Part shown: positions 1 to 5,398 of the stretch, piece after piece | Numbering within the stretch: the stretch's first letter is position 1 | Layout of the letters: each line of letters begins with the position of its first letter | Assembly (NCBI GenBank): GCA_964577995.1 | Contig: CAZOBP010000108.1 | Location: 1 to 9,617, forward strand | DNA: 9,617 nucleotides | Origin: JAUVXJ01 sp964577995 | GTDB taxonomy: Bacteria > Chloroflexota > Anaerolineae > UBA7937 > B3-Chlor | Direction: 5' to 3' | The notes under the pieces: model-generated | What the model saw: only the letters and a program-made list of their open reading frames with translations | Told to the model about the DNA's origin: nothing | The model's database searches: none | Translations under genes and position numbers: made by a program

Positions 1-22
1 CTAGATCTACATCGATGCTGGT

Positions 23-60
23 GTGGCCCACCCCGGGGCCACTGTGCTCAGGCTTGAGCA
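23..60 (-). terminator. Tandem stem-loops after the exported-protein genes (possible 3' end)
   Basis: Two perfect hairpins lie just downstream of the minus-strand stop codon at 78-80. One pairs TGCTCA (45-50) with TGAGCA (55-60) around a 4-nt loop; the other pairs GTGGCCC (23-29) with GGGCCAC (36-42) around a 6-nt loop. Neither is followed by a T-run on the minus strand, so they do not make a classical intrinsic terminator. They may protect the 3' end of the mRNA or assist Rho-type termination. The position supports the call; the function is inferred. Confidence 0.35.
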
Positions 61-77
61 TCGGCTTCTACCCGCTC

Positions 78-713
78 TTACGGGCTCGCAACTCTTCGAA
101 ACTGACCGGCCTGACAACCGAAAACGACGAAACACTCATCGGGAGCGGGACACATGTGAAGCAGCAACAACTCTCCCCAAGAGTCAGACCGCGCGTTGAG
201 TGCGAGTTCCGCCACCATGAACACAGTATCGTTCTGGACGGGGTCATAAAAGCCGTAGGGAGGAAGGTCCAGACCTTCCCAGCAGTCCGGCTCGCTCTCG
301 GGACATGGAAGGCCGACCCCATCCAGTTCGGCGATCAGTATCCCGTCGGGGTAGTATCTCCCCCCCTGCAAGTGCAGCCGTATGGCCCCGTCCCCCATGG
401 TCTCAACCCACCACTCGTTCCAGGGCGTCTCAAAGGTGTAGTCCTCGGCGCGGTTTTGATACACCTGCTTGAAAGTGCCGTCCGCTCTCAGGACCAGCGT
501 GTCGATGCTGTAGCCCGTGTAGTGTACTTCCCAGGTGCCGGCCAGGTCCCCCTCATCAAAGCCTAGTGGAGGAGCGTCGTACGGCTCCTGCAAACACGTC
601 AGCACGGACGCCAAGCTACTTGGCGAACACGCCAAGTTCGCAGCCAGAACGAAAAGGGCGAGAATCTTGGTCAAACCGAATCGTCCATGCATGATTCCTC
701 TGCTCCCAGGCAT
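78..713 (-). CDS. Exported protein of unknown function with a lipocalin-like N-terminal segment
   Basis: I do not recognise a named family. The protein is 211 aa from the ATG at 713, or 204 aa from the ATG at 692. The 713 start has AGGA 9 nt upstream; the 692 start has AGAGGA only about 3 nt upstream. A hydrophobic segment at residues 16-28 ends in Leu-Ala-Cys29. This reads as a secretion signal, possibly lipidated, although Asn at -3 makes a poor lipobox. The mature part has GTWEV (59-63) followed by LRADGTF (75-81), the style of a lipocalin-like beta-barrel opening (Gly-x-Trp, then strands). A second Cys-rich segment, CPESEPDCWEGL (137-148), resembles the CEPPCWQGL motif of the upstream gene. 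Six or more cysteines after the signal suggest disulfides outside the membrane. The gene overlaps the end of its upstream neighbour and is probably co-transcribed and translationally coupled with it. Confidence 0.72.
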   Translation of the reverse strand: MPGSRGIMHGRFGLTKILALFVLAANLACSPSSLASVLTCLQEPYDAPPLGFDEGDLAGTWEVHYTGYSIDTLVLRADGTFKQVYQNRAEDYTFETPWNEWWVETMGDGAIRLHLQGGRYYPDGILIAELDGVGLPCPESEPDCWEGLDLPPYGFYDPVQNDTVFMVAELALNARSDSWGELLLLHMCPAPDECFVVFGCQAGQFRRVASP

Positions 714-1054
714 ATGGTCATGTCCTGCAATAGGCCATCTTCCATGGCGAACGAGTTCCTAGAGTGCGCGCCCTGCACGTTCGCGCTGCTGAGCCACTGT
801 ATGCTGACCCTGACAGTCTTACCGCCCCGGCTCAAGCTACCCCGATACACGCTGTTCCGATTGACCAACCCACTGCCCGTGAGGAATCGCTCAATCTCGT
901 CCTCTGTCGACACCCCAGCTACAAGACCTTGCCAGCAAGGCGGCTCGCATGGTTCGCCGGTGAGCAAGCTCATGTCGAGCGGCGGCGGTTCGCCACAGCC
1001 GGCACAGATCCCCAGGCACAGCAGGATCACGGTCGCGAGCACTCGTGTTCGCAC
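671..1054 (-). CDS. Small putative lipoprotein with a CxxxCWxGL motif, function unknown
   Basis: This is a 127-aa product starting at GTG (1054), with GAGGG about 10 nt upstream. Residues 1-20 are a short basic start, a hydrophobic stretch, and Ala-Gly-Cys20 followed by Gly-Glu-Pro-Pro. That pattern fits a lipoprotein signal, with the caveat that -3 is Cys rather than Leu. After the signal comes CEPPCWQGL (36-44), then VAGVSTEDEIERFL, a pattern (Pro-Cys-Trp-x-Gly-Ile/Leu, then x-Gly-Val-Ser/Thr-Thr-Glu) that I remember from many short uncharacterised exported proteins of Chloroflexota. That memory is not a database match. The rest alternates short strands and may form a small beta fold. The end looks short for that style of protein: it stops soon after the 'DGLLQDMTICLG' strand and overlaps the next gene by 22-43 nt. 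A truncated ancestral gene is possible. It is the first gene of the two-gene unit driven from 1239-1267. Confidence 0.7.
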   Translation of the reverse strand: MRTRVLATVILLCLGICAGCGEPPPLDMSLLTGEPCEPPCWQGLVAGVSTEDEIERFLTGSGLVNRNSVYRGSLSRGGKTVRVSIQWLSSANVQGAHSRNSFAMEDGLLQDMTICLGAEESCMDDSV

Positions 1055-1146
1055 GTATTGACAACCCTCACTTGCGTCTGACCGTCAGCGTAGGTCCGTA
1101 CTCCGAAGGATGTGGCTCATCGTCGCGCCAAACGACCAGCCTTGGG

Positions 1147-1198
1147 GTGCAGAGCGGGGAATCGAAGTGCTCTGCGGGCGCCTGTCGCCCCGCTGCAC
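1147..1198 (-). promoter_or_regulatory. Leader RNA segment with alternative GC-rich hairpins
   Basis: The segment lies in the leader between the promoter at 1239-1267 and the GTG at 1054. Bases 1147-1159 can pair with 1188-1198 (11 bp, one 2-nt bulge). The inner part of the same arm, 1149-1155 (GCAGAGC), can instead pair perfectly with 1169-1175 (GCTCTGC). A third stem joins 1174-1180 with 1186-1193 with a one-base bulge. The first two structures exclude each other, as in attenuators or regulated leaders. No T-run follows and I recognise no riboswitch class, so a regulatory role is only a possibility. Confidence 0.35.
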
Positions 1199-1238
1199 TC
1201 TGTGCAACACAGCGCGGAGCGTTCCTCGTGGCACTGGG

Positions 1239-1267
1239 ATGATAACACGATAGGTATCCCGTGTCAA
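1239..1267 (-). promoter_or_regulatory. Sigma-70-type promoter for the two exported-protein genes
   Basis: Read on the minus strand there is a perfect -35 box TTGACA (1267-1262), a spacer of exactly 17 nt, and a -10 box TATCAT (1244-1239; 5 of 6 matches to TATAAT). The predicted transcript starts near 1231-1233, leaving a leader of about 180 nt before the GTG at 1054. This is the best promoter match in the window, and its orientation and position fit the downstream operon. Confidence 0.7.
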
Positions 1268-1325
1268 GCTGCTTTGGCAAGTGCAGCACAGGGTAGGAGC
1301 AGGGCGTGGGGCACCCTCACGACAA

Positions 1326-1386
1326 GCATGCTGAGCCGCGTCCTGAGCTCCTCGAAGGGTAGGCCGCAGGCCGTATCGAAGCATGC
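1326..1386 (-). repeat. Divergent hairpin repeat, third family member, inverted
   Basis: Read on the minus strand, this begins GCATGC, then TTCGATAC, then an apical stem GGCC-TGC-GGCC, then TAC. That is the same plan as the 39-nt hairpins at 1440 and 1707 (GCATCC, TTCGATAC, apical stem, TAC), with a different apical stem. It then diverges into a segment (plus-strand 1340-1360, GTCCTGAG...CTCGAAGGGT) of a kind I associate with common intergenic palindromes in Chloroflexota. AAGCATGC occurs at both edges (1324-1331 and 1379-1386) as a direct repeat, and its GCATGC core is self-complementary. Confidence 0.5.
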
Positions 1387-1439
1387 AGCTTGAGTGTCCA
1401 AGCCTGGTGGTCTCCGTCCCAGTCGGACACAGGCAAGAC

Positions 1440-1550
1440 GCATCCTTCGATACGCTGCTTCGCAGCTACTCAGGATGCTTTCTATCCTTGGCTCACTCTC
1501 CGGGCTCGTAGTGAGGGCTTCAGCCCTTCCCAATGCGCTGAAGCGTACAC
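1440..1550 (+). repeat. Intergenic repeat copy A1 with 39-nt hairpin
   Basis: A 39-nt hairpin fills 1440-1478. The outer arms are GCATCCT and AGGATGC, followed by an internal loop and an apical stem GCTGC (1454-1458) with GCAGC (1462-1466) around a TTC loop. Fifty-four bases later comes ATGCGC-tg-AAGCG, which occurs at the same distance in copy A2. The tail also holds a perfect 8-bp inverted repeat, GCTTCAGC (1517-1524) with GCTGAAGC (1537-1544). The two copies align without gaps from the hairpin to the tail, with a poorly conserved middle. It is probably a dispersed, non-coding element; mobility is not shown. Confidence 0.65.
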
Positions 1551-1610
1551 TGCACACGCAGTCCTCCTCATTGATGGGAGATGACTGGAGGTGGGGGTGA
1601 CACGATCACT

Positions 1611-1697
1611 TCACCCTCCCCTTTATCCCCTCCCATCGAGGGAGGGGAATCCCTTCAGAAGCCCTCCCCTAAAGGGAGAGGGTTTGGGTGAGGGTGA
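1611..1697. repeat. C/T-rich inverted-repeat element (REP/MITE-like)
   Basis: The element is bounded by a perfect 8-bp terminal inverted repeat, TCACCCTC (1611-1618) and GAGGGTGA (1690-1697). Inside are a perfect 9-bp stem, TCCCCTCCC (1626-1634) with GGGAGGGGA (1640-1648) around ATCGA, and a second stem pairing 1662-1669 with 1674-1682 with one bulged base. Such CCCTCACCC...CCCTCTCCC palindromes are, as I recall, widespread in intergenic DNA of many bacterial phyla. It carries no open reading frame of its own and could move only with help from elsewhere. I see no clear target-site duplication. Confidence 0.6.
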
Positions 1698-1706
1698 GTA
1701 CAAACC

Positions 1707-1817
1707 GCATCCTTCGATACGTCGCTTCGCGACTACTCAGGATGCTTCCCGTGGTCTTGTCGGTGGAAGAGTCCGTGCAGGACACTAGGGCTCCCTCTGA
1801 TGCGCCAAAGCGCACGC
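1707..1817 (+). repeat. Intergenic repeat copy A2 with 39-nt hairpin
   Basis: The second direct copy of the unit at 1440-1550. The hairpin at 1707-1745 has the same outer arms and the same flanks TTCGATAC and TACTC, but its apical stem is GTCGC (1721-1725) with GCGAC (1729-1733). Relative to copy A1 two adjacent base pairs have changed on both sides (C-G to T-A and T-A to C-G), so pairing is kept. The tail ATGCGC-ca-AAGCG lies at the same distance as in A1 and itself forms TGCGC-CAAA-GCGCA (1801-1814). The copy begins 9 nt after the inverted-repeat element. Confidence 0.65.
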
Positions 1818-1885
1818 TTCGGATGGACCGCTGATTGCCACCGTGTCCGCACGCGGCAAGGCTGGCGGCCCAAGGGGTAAGCGCG

Positions 1886-1912
1886 TAGAATACCCTCAGC
1901 CCAGACAAGGAG
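1886..1912 (+). promoter_or_regulatory. Possible -10 box and strong ribosome binding site of the UPF0182 gene
   Basis: TAGAAT at 1886-1891 is a plausible -10 box, but the sequence about 17 nt upstream (TGGCGG at 1863) is a poor -35, so the promoter is weakly supported. The ribosome binding site is clear: AAGGAG at 1907-1912, 6 nt before the ATG at 1919. It fixes the start codon. Confidence 0.45.
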
Positions 1913-1918
1913 TCCCAC

Positions 1919-4597
1919 ATGAATCGAGTTCAAAGAATAACCCTGCTGCTTCTCGGTGTCTTCATACTGCTCTTTTTGCTCTTCATGCTGCTTTCCGGGT
2001 TCTACACTGACCTGTTGTGGTTTCAGAACCTCGGTCTGAGTTCTGTCTTCTGGGTCGCTCTCAAAGCGAAACTGGTGGTGTTCCTCGCCTTCGGGCTGCT
2101 CTTTGTGGCCTTCTTCCTGGGCAACCTCCTGCTCGCTAGAAAGCTGACCGGCTGGGGAGGCTTCTTCCTCCTCGACAACCGATACTACGTACCATCCAGG
2201 ACCATCAACATCGTGTTGATCGCTGCGGCGCTCGCTCTCGGTTTCCTCAACGGAGTGGGAGCTACTGGTCAGTGGGATCGGCTTCTGCTGTATCTGAACC
2301 AGCGACCCTTCGGCGTACAGGATCCCATCTTCGCCCAGGACGTGGCCTTCTACGTCTTTGCCCTCCCCGTCTACCGCTTTCTGCGCGCCTGGTTGGCAGA
2401 GGTCACGGTCTTCACCCTCCTGGCCACGTTCGCCGTCTACATACTGGTGCAACTCCCCACGTGGCGGCAGTTCAGGCTCTGGCTCACCGGGAAGAAAGCC
2501 CTCCATCTGGCAGCGCTAGGAGCCGTCCTTCTCCTTATCGTCGCCTGGGGATACAAGCTCAGTGCCTTCGAACTCCTCTACTCCTCCGAAGGTCTCGCCT
2601 TCGGAGCCGGTTACACCGATGTGCATGCGCGCCTGCTGGCCTACAATCTCTCGTTCTGGGCAGTGATTCTCTGCATCCTGCTCCTCCTCGGAGGCGTGGT
2701 CTCCGGAAGACCCTGGATCCTGGCTATAGGCGGTGCGCTCTGGCTCGTCGCCGCCGTGGGCGTGGGCCAGATGTATCCCGTCTTCTTGCAGCAGTTCGAG
2801 GTGCAGCCCAACGAGTTGATCAAGGAGTACCCCTTCATCGAACACAACATAGAGTTCACACGCCACGCCTACGGCCTCGACCGCATACAGGAGCTGGAAT
2901 TCGGTTCCCTCGTTGACCTGACCCCGGAAGCCCTGGCCGACGCCGACCCGACCATCCAGGGAATCCGGCTGTGGGATTATCGCCCCCTCCAGGATACTTA
3001 CGCTCAGATCCAGGAGATACGGCTGTACTACGATTTCGTGGACGTGGACGTGGACCGCTACTTCCTCGACGGCACAACACGGCAGGTTAGCCTCTCGGCT
3101 CGGGAGATGGCCACCGACCAGCTCCAGTCCCGAACCTGGGTCAACGAACATCTCCAGTTCACTCACGGCTACGGTCTGGTGATGAGCCCCGTCAACGAGG
3201 TCACTTCCGACGGCTTGCCGGAGCTGTGGATCCGGGACCTGCCTCCTCGCACCGTGCCCGGCCTGGAGATCGAACGCCCCGAGATCTACTACGGGGAGAA
3301 GACCGACAACTACGTCTTCGTCAACAGCACCATCGAGGAGTTCGACTATCCCAGCGGGGATCAGAACATCACGGCGACCTATCAGGGCACGGGAGGGGTC
3401 CTCATGGACTCGCCCCTCAAGAGGGCGGCCTTCGCCTACCGTTTCGGCGACGCATCGGTGTTCCTTAGCGAGTATCTCACCTCTAAGAGCCGGGTGATGC
3501 TCTATCGCAACATCCACCAGAGAGTGCGCCAGGTGGCGCCTTTCCTGCTCTATGACTCCGACCCCTACCTAGTCATCGTTGACGGACGCCTGATCTGGCT
3601 GCACGACGCCTACACCGCCACAGACATGTATCCATACTCCCAGCCCTACTACGAGCGTTTCAACTACATCCGCAACTCTGTCAAAGTCGCCACCGATGTC
3701 TACAATGGCGATATGACCTTCTACGTAGTCGATGCCGACGACCCCATCATCCAGGCTTACGCCGGCATCTTCCCAGAACTCTTCACCCCATGGGAAGAGA
3801 TGCCCGATGGCTTGAGGTCGCACGTCCGCTACCCGGAGGGACTCTTCGCCATTCAGGCCGAGATGAACAACACCTACCACATGCAGAACCCCACCGTCTT
3901 CTACAACAAGGAAGACCTCTGGACCGTGGCCCACGAGATATACGTGGGGAGCGAGCTGCTCATGGAGCCCTACTACGTGACCATGAGGCTGCCAGATCAG
4001 GAAGAGGCCGAATTCATCCTCATACTTCCCTTCACCCCGGCCAACAAACAGAACATGGTAGGGTGGATGGCCGCCCGGTCCGACGGTGAGCACTACGGCA
4101 AGCTCCTCCTCTACAAGTTCCCCAAGCAGGAGTTGGTCTACGGTCCCCTTCAGATAGAGGCTCGCATCGACCAGGAGCCAGCCATCTCCGGCCAGCTCTC
4201 TCTGTGGCACCAGCGAGGTTCTCAGGTCATCCGAGGCAATCTCCTCGTGATCCCCATCGACCATTCGCTGCTGTACGTCGAACCCCTCTACCTCCAGGCA
4301 GAGACCAGCAAGCTACCGGAATTGAAGCGGGTCATCGTCGCCTCTGGAGACAGCGTGATCATGGACGAGTCCCTCGGCGCTGCACTGGCCACCCTTCTCG
4401 GTCATCAGCCTGCCCCAGCTCCGACGGCGCCGGCTCCGGAGCCGGTGACCGGCGGAGTGCGCGATCTGGCTGTCTCAGCTCTCGAGCATTACGAGAGGGC
4501 GCAAGAGTACCTCCAGCAGGGCGACTGGTCGGGATACGGCGCCGAGCTGGAGGCGATGCAGCGCGATCTGGAGGCGCTGGTGGAGACCACGGAGTAG
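1919..4597 (+). CDS. UPF0182 family multi-pass membrane protein (COG1615)
   Basis: This 892-aa protein is near the usual length of the family, whose biochemical role is unknown. The N-terminal third is membrane-embedded: hydrophobic segments near residues 7-28, 48-72, 93-113, 158-180, 193-212, 240-262 and 265-288, about seven helices. Family hallmarks are visible: FGVQDPIFAQDVAFYVFALP between helices 3 and 4, GYTDVHARLLAY before helix 6, and NELIKEYPFIEHNIEFTRHAYGLD after helix 7. The large remainder, from about residue 290 to 810, is soluble and probably outside the cytoplasm; it is rich in Tyr and aromatic strands (YYGEKTDNYVFVN, DMTFYVVDADDPII). A Pro/Ala-rich linker near residues 825-842 leads to a short charged helical tail (about 848-892), the usual ending in this family. 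AAGGAG 6 nt upstream supports the ATG. The gene appears to stand alone: repeats lie before it, and 279 nt separate it from the next start. Family assignment is confident; function is not known. Confidence 0.95.
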   Translation: MNRVQRITLLLLGVFILLFLLFMLLSGFYTDLLWFQNLGLSSVFWVALKAKLVVFLAFGLLFVAFFLGNLLLARKLTGWGGFFLLDNRYYVPSRTINIVLIAAALALGFLNGVGATGQWDRLLLYLNQRPFGVQDPIFAQDVAFYVFALPVYRFLRAWLAEVTVFTLLATFAVYILVQLPTWRQFRLWLTGKKALHLAALGAVLLLIVAWGYKLSAFELLYSSEGLAFGAGYTDVHARLLAYNLSFWAVILCILLLLGGVVSGRPWILAIGGALWLVAAVGVGQMYPVFLQQFEVQPNELIKEYPFIEHNIEFTRHAYGLDRIQELEFGSLVDLTPEALADADPTIQGIRLWDYRPLQDTYAQIQEIRLYYDFVDVDVDRYFLDGTTRQVSLSAREMATDQLQSRTWVNEHLQFTHGYGLVMSPVNEVTSDGLPELWIRDLPPRTVPGLEIERPEIYYGEKTDNYVFVNSTIEEFDYPSGDQNITATYQGTGGVLMDSPLKRAAFAYRFGDASVFLSEYLTSKSRVMLYRNIHQRVRQVAPFLLYDSDPYLVIVDGRLIWLHDAYTATDMYPYSQPYYERFNYIRNSVKVATDVYNGDMTFYVVDADDPIIQAYAGIFPELFTPWEEMPDGLRSHVRYPEGLFAIQAEMNNTYHMQNPTVFYNKEDLWTVAHEIYVGSELLMEPYYVTMRLPDQEEAEFILILPFTPANKQNMVGWMAARSDGEHYGKLLLYKFPKQELVYGPLQIEARIDQEPAISGQLSLWHQRGSQVIRGNLLVIPIDHSLLYVEPLYLQAETSKLPELKRVIVASGDSVIMDESLGAALATLLGHQPAPAPTAPAPEPVTGGVRDLAVSALEHYERAQEYLQQGDWSGYGAELEAMQRDLEALVETTE

Positions 4598-4876
4598 CGC
4601 CAGCCGCTCGACCGGCGAGGCGCAGTCGATACCTGTCAACGAATGCTCGCTCCTCCCGCCCAACCGGAGTCCCCCACTTGGAGTGCAGGGCGATGACCCT
4701 GTCGCTTTCAAACGAACGAAGGCGAGCAAAGAGCGGGGTTCTAACCCCATAGGGCGCCATTCCCGGCGCCTGGGACGCCCTTCTTCGACACCGTCCCACG
4801 TCTGACGCTTCCCAATGCCCTACAACGTGTGATAGAATGAATAGGGAACACCAGTTCCGTGCCGAAAGGAGTCGCC
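4598..4876. other. Intergenic region with short stem-loops
   Basis: No gene is seen here. Just after the UPF0182 stop codon, GCGCC (4597-4601) can pair with GGCGC (4619-4623). Further on are CAGGG-cgatga-CCCTG (4687-4702), GGGGT-TCTA-ACCCC (4735-4748) and GGCGCC-ATTCCC-GGCGCC (4753-4770). TGCTCGC (4644-4650) and GCGAGCA (4722-4728) form a longer-range inverted repeat. The segment near 4661-4710 resembles, from memory, a dispersed intergenic repeat with a variable central hairpin. Some of these stems may act as a terminator for the UPF0182 mRNA, but none has a T-run. CTTCCCAATGC (4809-4819) also occurs in repeat copy A1. Confidence 0.45.
4830..4838 (+). promoter_or_regulatory. Extended -10 promoter for the DUF6391-holA operon
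   Basis: TG-A-TAGAAT at 4830-4838 matches an extended -10 element (TGnTATAAT, one mismatch). No good -35 is visible about 17 nt upstream, which is tolerated for extended -10 promoters. Transcription would start near 4845, giving a leader of about 30 nt before the ATG at 4877. Confidence 0.5.
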
Positions 4877-5377
4877 ATGGGGTTTCTCGATCTGCCGCTA
4901 GTCGCCAGTGTGAGGCGCAACCACGCCATCGAGCACGCGGCGATGCACATCATGGCCCAGAGACAGCCGTACTTGAATGCTGTGGGCCGCACCGTGTTGG
5001 GCGGGTTCTACGTCTACGGAAACGTGGACACTCAGGCGTTGGCTGACGCCGTGGCAGAGGGTCTGGCCCGACTCCAGGCAGGCGAGGCCGACCTCGCCGT
5101 CCATCCACGCTGTGGCACAAACCTGGCCGTATCCGGCTTCATGGCTGGCGCCGCTACCTTCCTGGTCATGGGAGGATCAGGATCCCGCCTCAGCAAGTTC
5201 CCCCGCTTCATACTCGCGGCCACGCTCGCCGTGATCGCCGCCCAGCCTCTCGGCCTGCTGGTACAGGAGCGTTTTACCACCTCTGCGAATGTCTCTACCA
5301 CCAGGATAGGACAGATCACCAAGCAGCAAAAGGGGCGCCTGACCATCCACAAAGTCGAGCTGGAGCACTATCGCTAG
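4877..5377 (+). CDS. DUF6391-type small membrane protein, possible metal-binding site
   Basis: The protein is 166 aa from the ATG at 4877. I prefer this start to the in-frame GTG at 4859 because AAAGGAG ends at 4871, 5 nt before it, and the GTG would place that site inside the gene. Near the N terminus is RNHAIEHA (14-21), containing His16-x-x-Glu19-His20. In the middle is LQAGE-ADLAV-HPRCGTN (66-82) with His76 and Cys79. Two hydrophobic segments follow (about 84-99 and 109-128), then a basic, strand-like tail. The combination NHAIEHA and HPxCGTN identifies, from memory, the DUF6391 family, which is uncharacterised. A similar His-x-x-Glu-His...CGT layout occurs in DUF1385 (YqhQ-like) proteins, so a shared metal site is possible but inferred. 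The gene is followed by holA after 21 nt and is probably co-transcribed with it. No functional link to replication is evident. Confidence 0.82.
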   Translation: MGFLDLPLVASVRRNHAIEHAAMHIMAQRQPYLNAVGRTVLGGFYVYGNVDTQALADAVAEGLARLQAGEADLAVHPRCGTNLAVSGFMAGAATFLVMGGSGSRLSKFPRFILAATLAVIAAQPLGLLVQERFTTSANVSTTRIGQITKQQKGRLTIHKVELEHYR

Positions 5378-5398
5378 CAGACAGACGAGGTGTCTCCC

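Larger units (their letters stand above)
1268..1918. other. Gene-free spacer filled with repeats
   Basis: I find no credible coding gene between the minus-strand promoter and the UPF0182 start. Reading frames exist on both strands, but they run across repeats and their peptides merely translate them (for example SILSS-x-EA-x-YRRMR on the minus strand appears twice because it is the 39-nt hairpin). From left to right the spacer holds a divergent inverted hairpin element (1326-1386), repeat copy A1 (1440-1550), a C/T-rich inverted-repeat element (1611-1697), repeat copy A2 (1707-1817), and then the UPF0182 upstream region. Confidence 0.7.

Noticed and set aside
15..566. Plus-strand reading frame of 183 codons
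   Set aside because: It opposes the exported-protein gene, which has a secretion signal, an operon partner and an upstream promoter. The plus frame has none of these.
1264..1557. Minus-strand reading frame of 97 codons across repeat copy A1
   Set aside because: Its peptide is a translation of the repeat; the segment SVRF...SILSS...YRRMR recurs with the same spacing in the frame at 1669-1920 because the DNA repeat does. No ribosome binding site or protein-like composition supports it.
1611..1697. Intrinsic terminator from the strong C/G stems
   Set aside because: The stems carry no T-run, lie far from any gene end, and are bounded by terminal inverted repeats, which fits a dispersed repeat better.
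1591..1788. Plus-strand reading frame with PLPSREG...LKGEGLGEGE
   Set aside because: This is the reading of the C/T-rich inverted-repeat element and of hairpin A2, a familiar artefact of such repeats, not a gene.
1326..1817. Possible CRISPR array from the repeated hairpins
   Set aside because: There are only two direct copies and one inverted divergent copy, at irregular spacing and with other repeats between them; no regular spacers and no cas genes.
2516..3517. Minus-strand reading frame of 333 codons
   Set aside because: It lies wholly inside the UPF0182 gene, whose hallmark motifs prove the plus frame. Its Val/Glu/Gly/His-rich composition is typical of an antisense shadow. The same holds for 1733-2506 and 3569-4264.
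4859..4876. GTG at 4859 as the start of the DUF6391 gene
   Set aside because: The AAAGGAG ribosome binding site would then lie inside the gene; the ATG at 4877 is correctly spaced from it, and family conservation begins after it.
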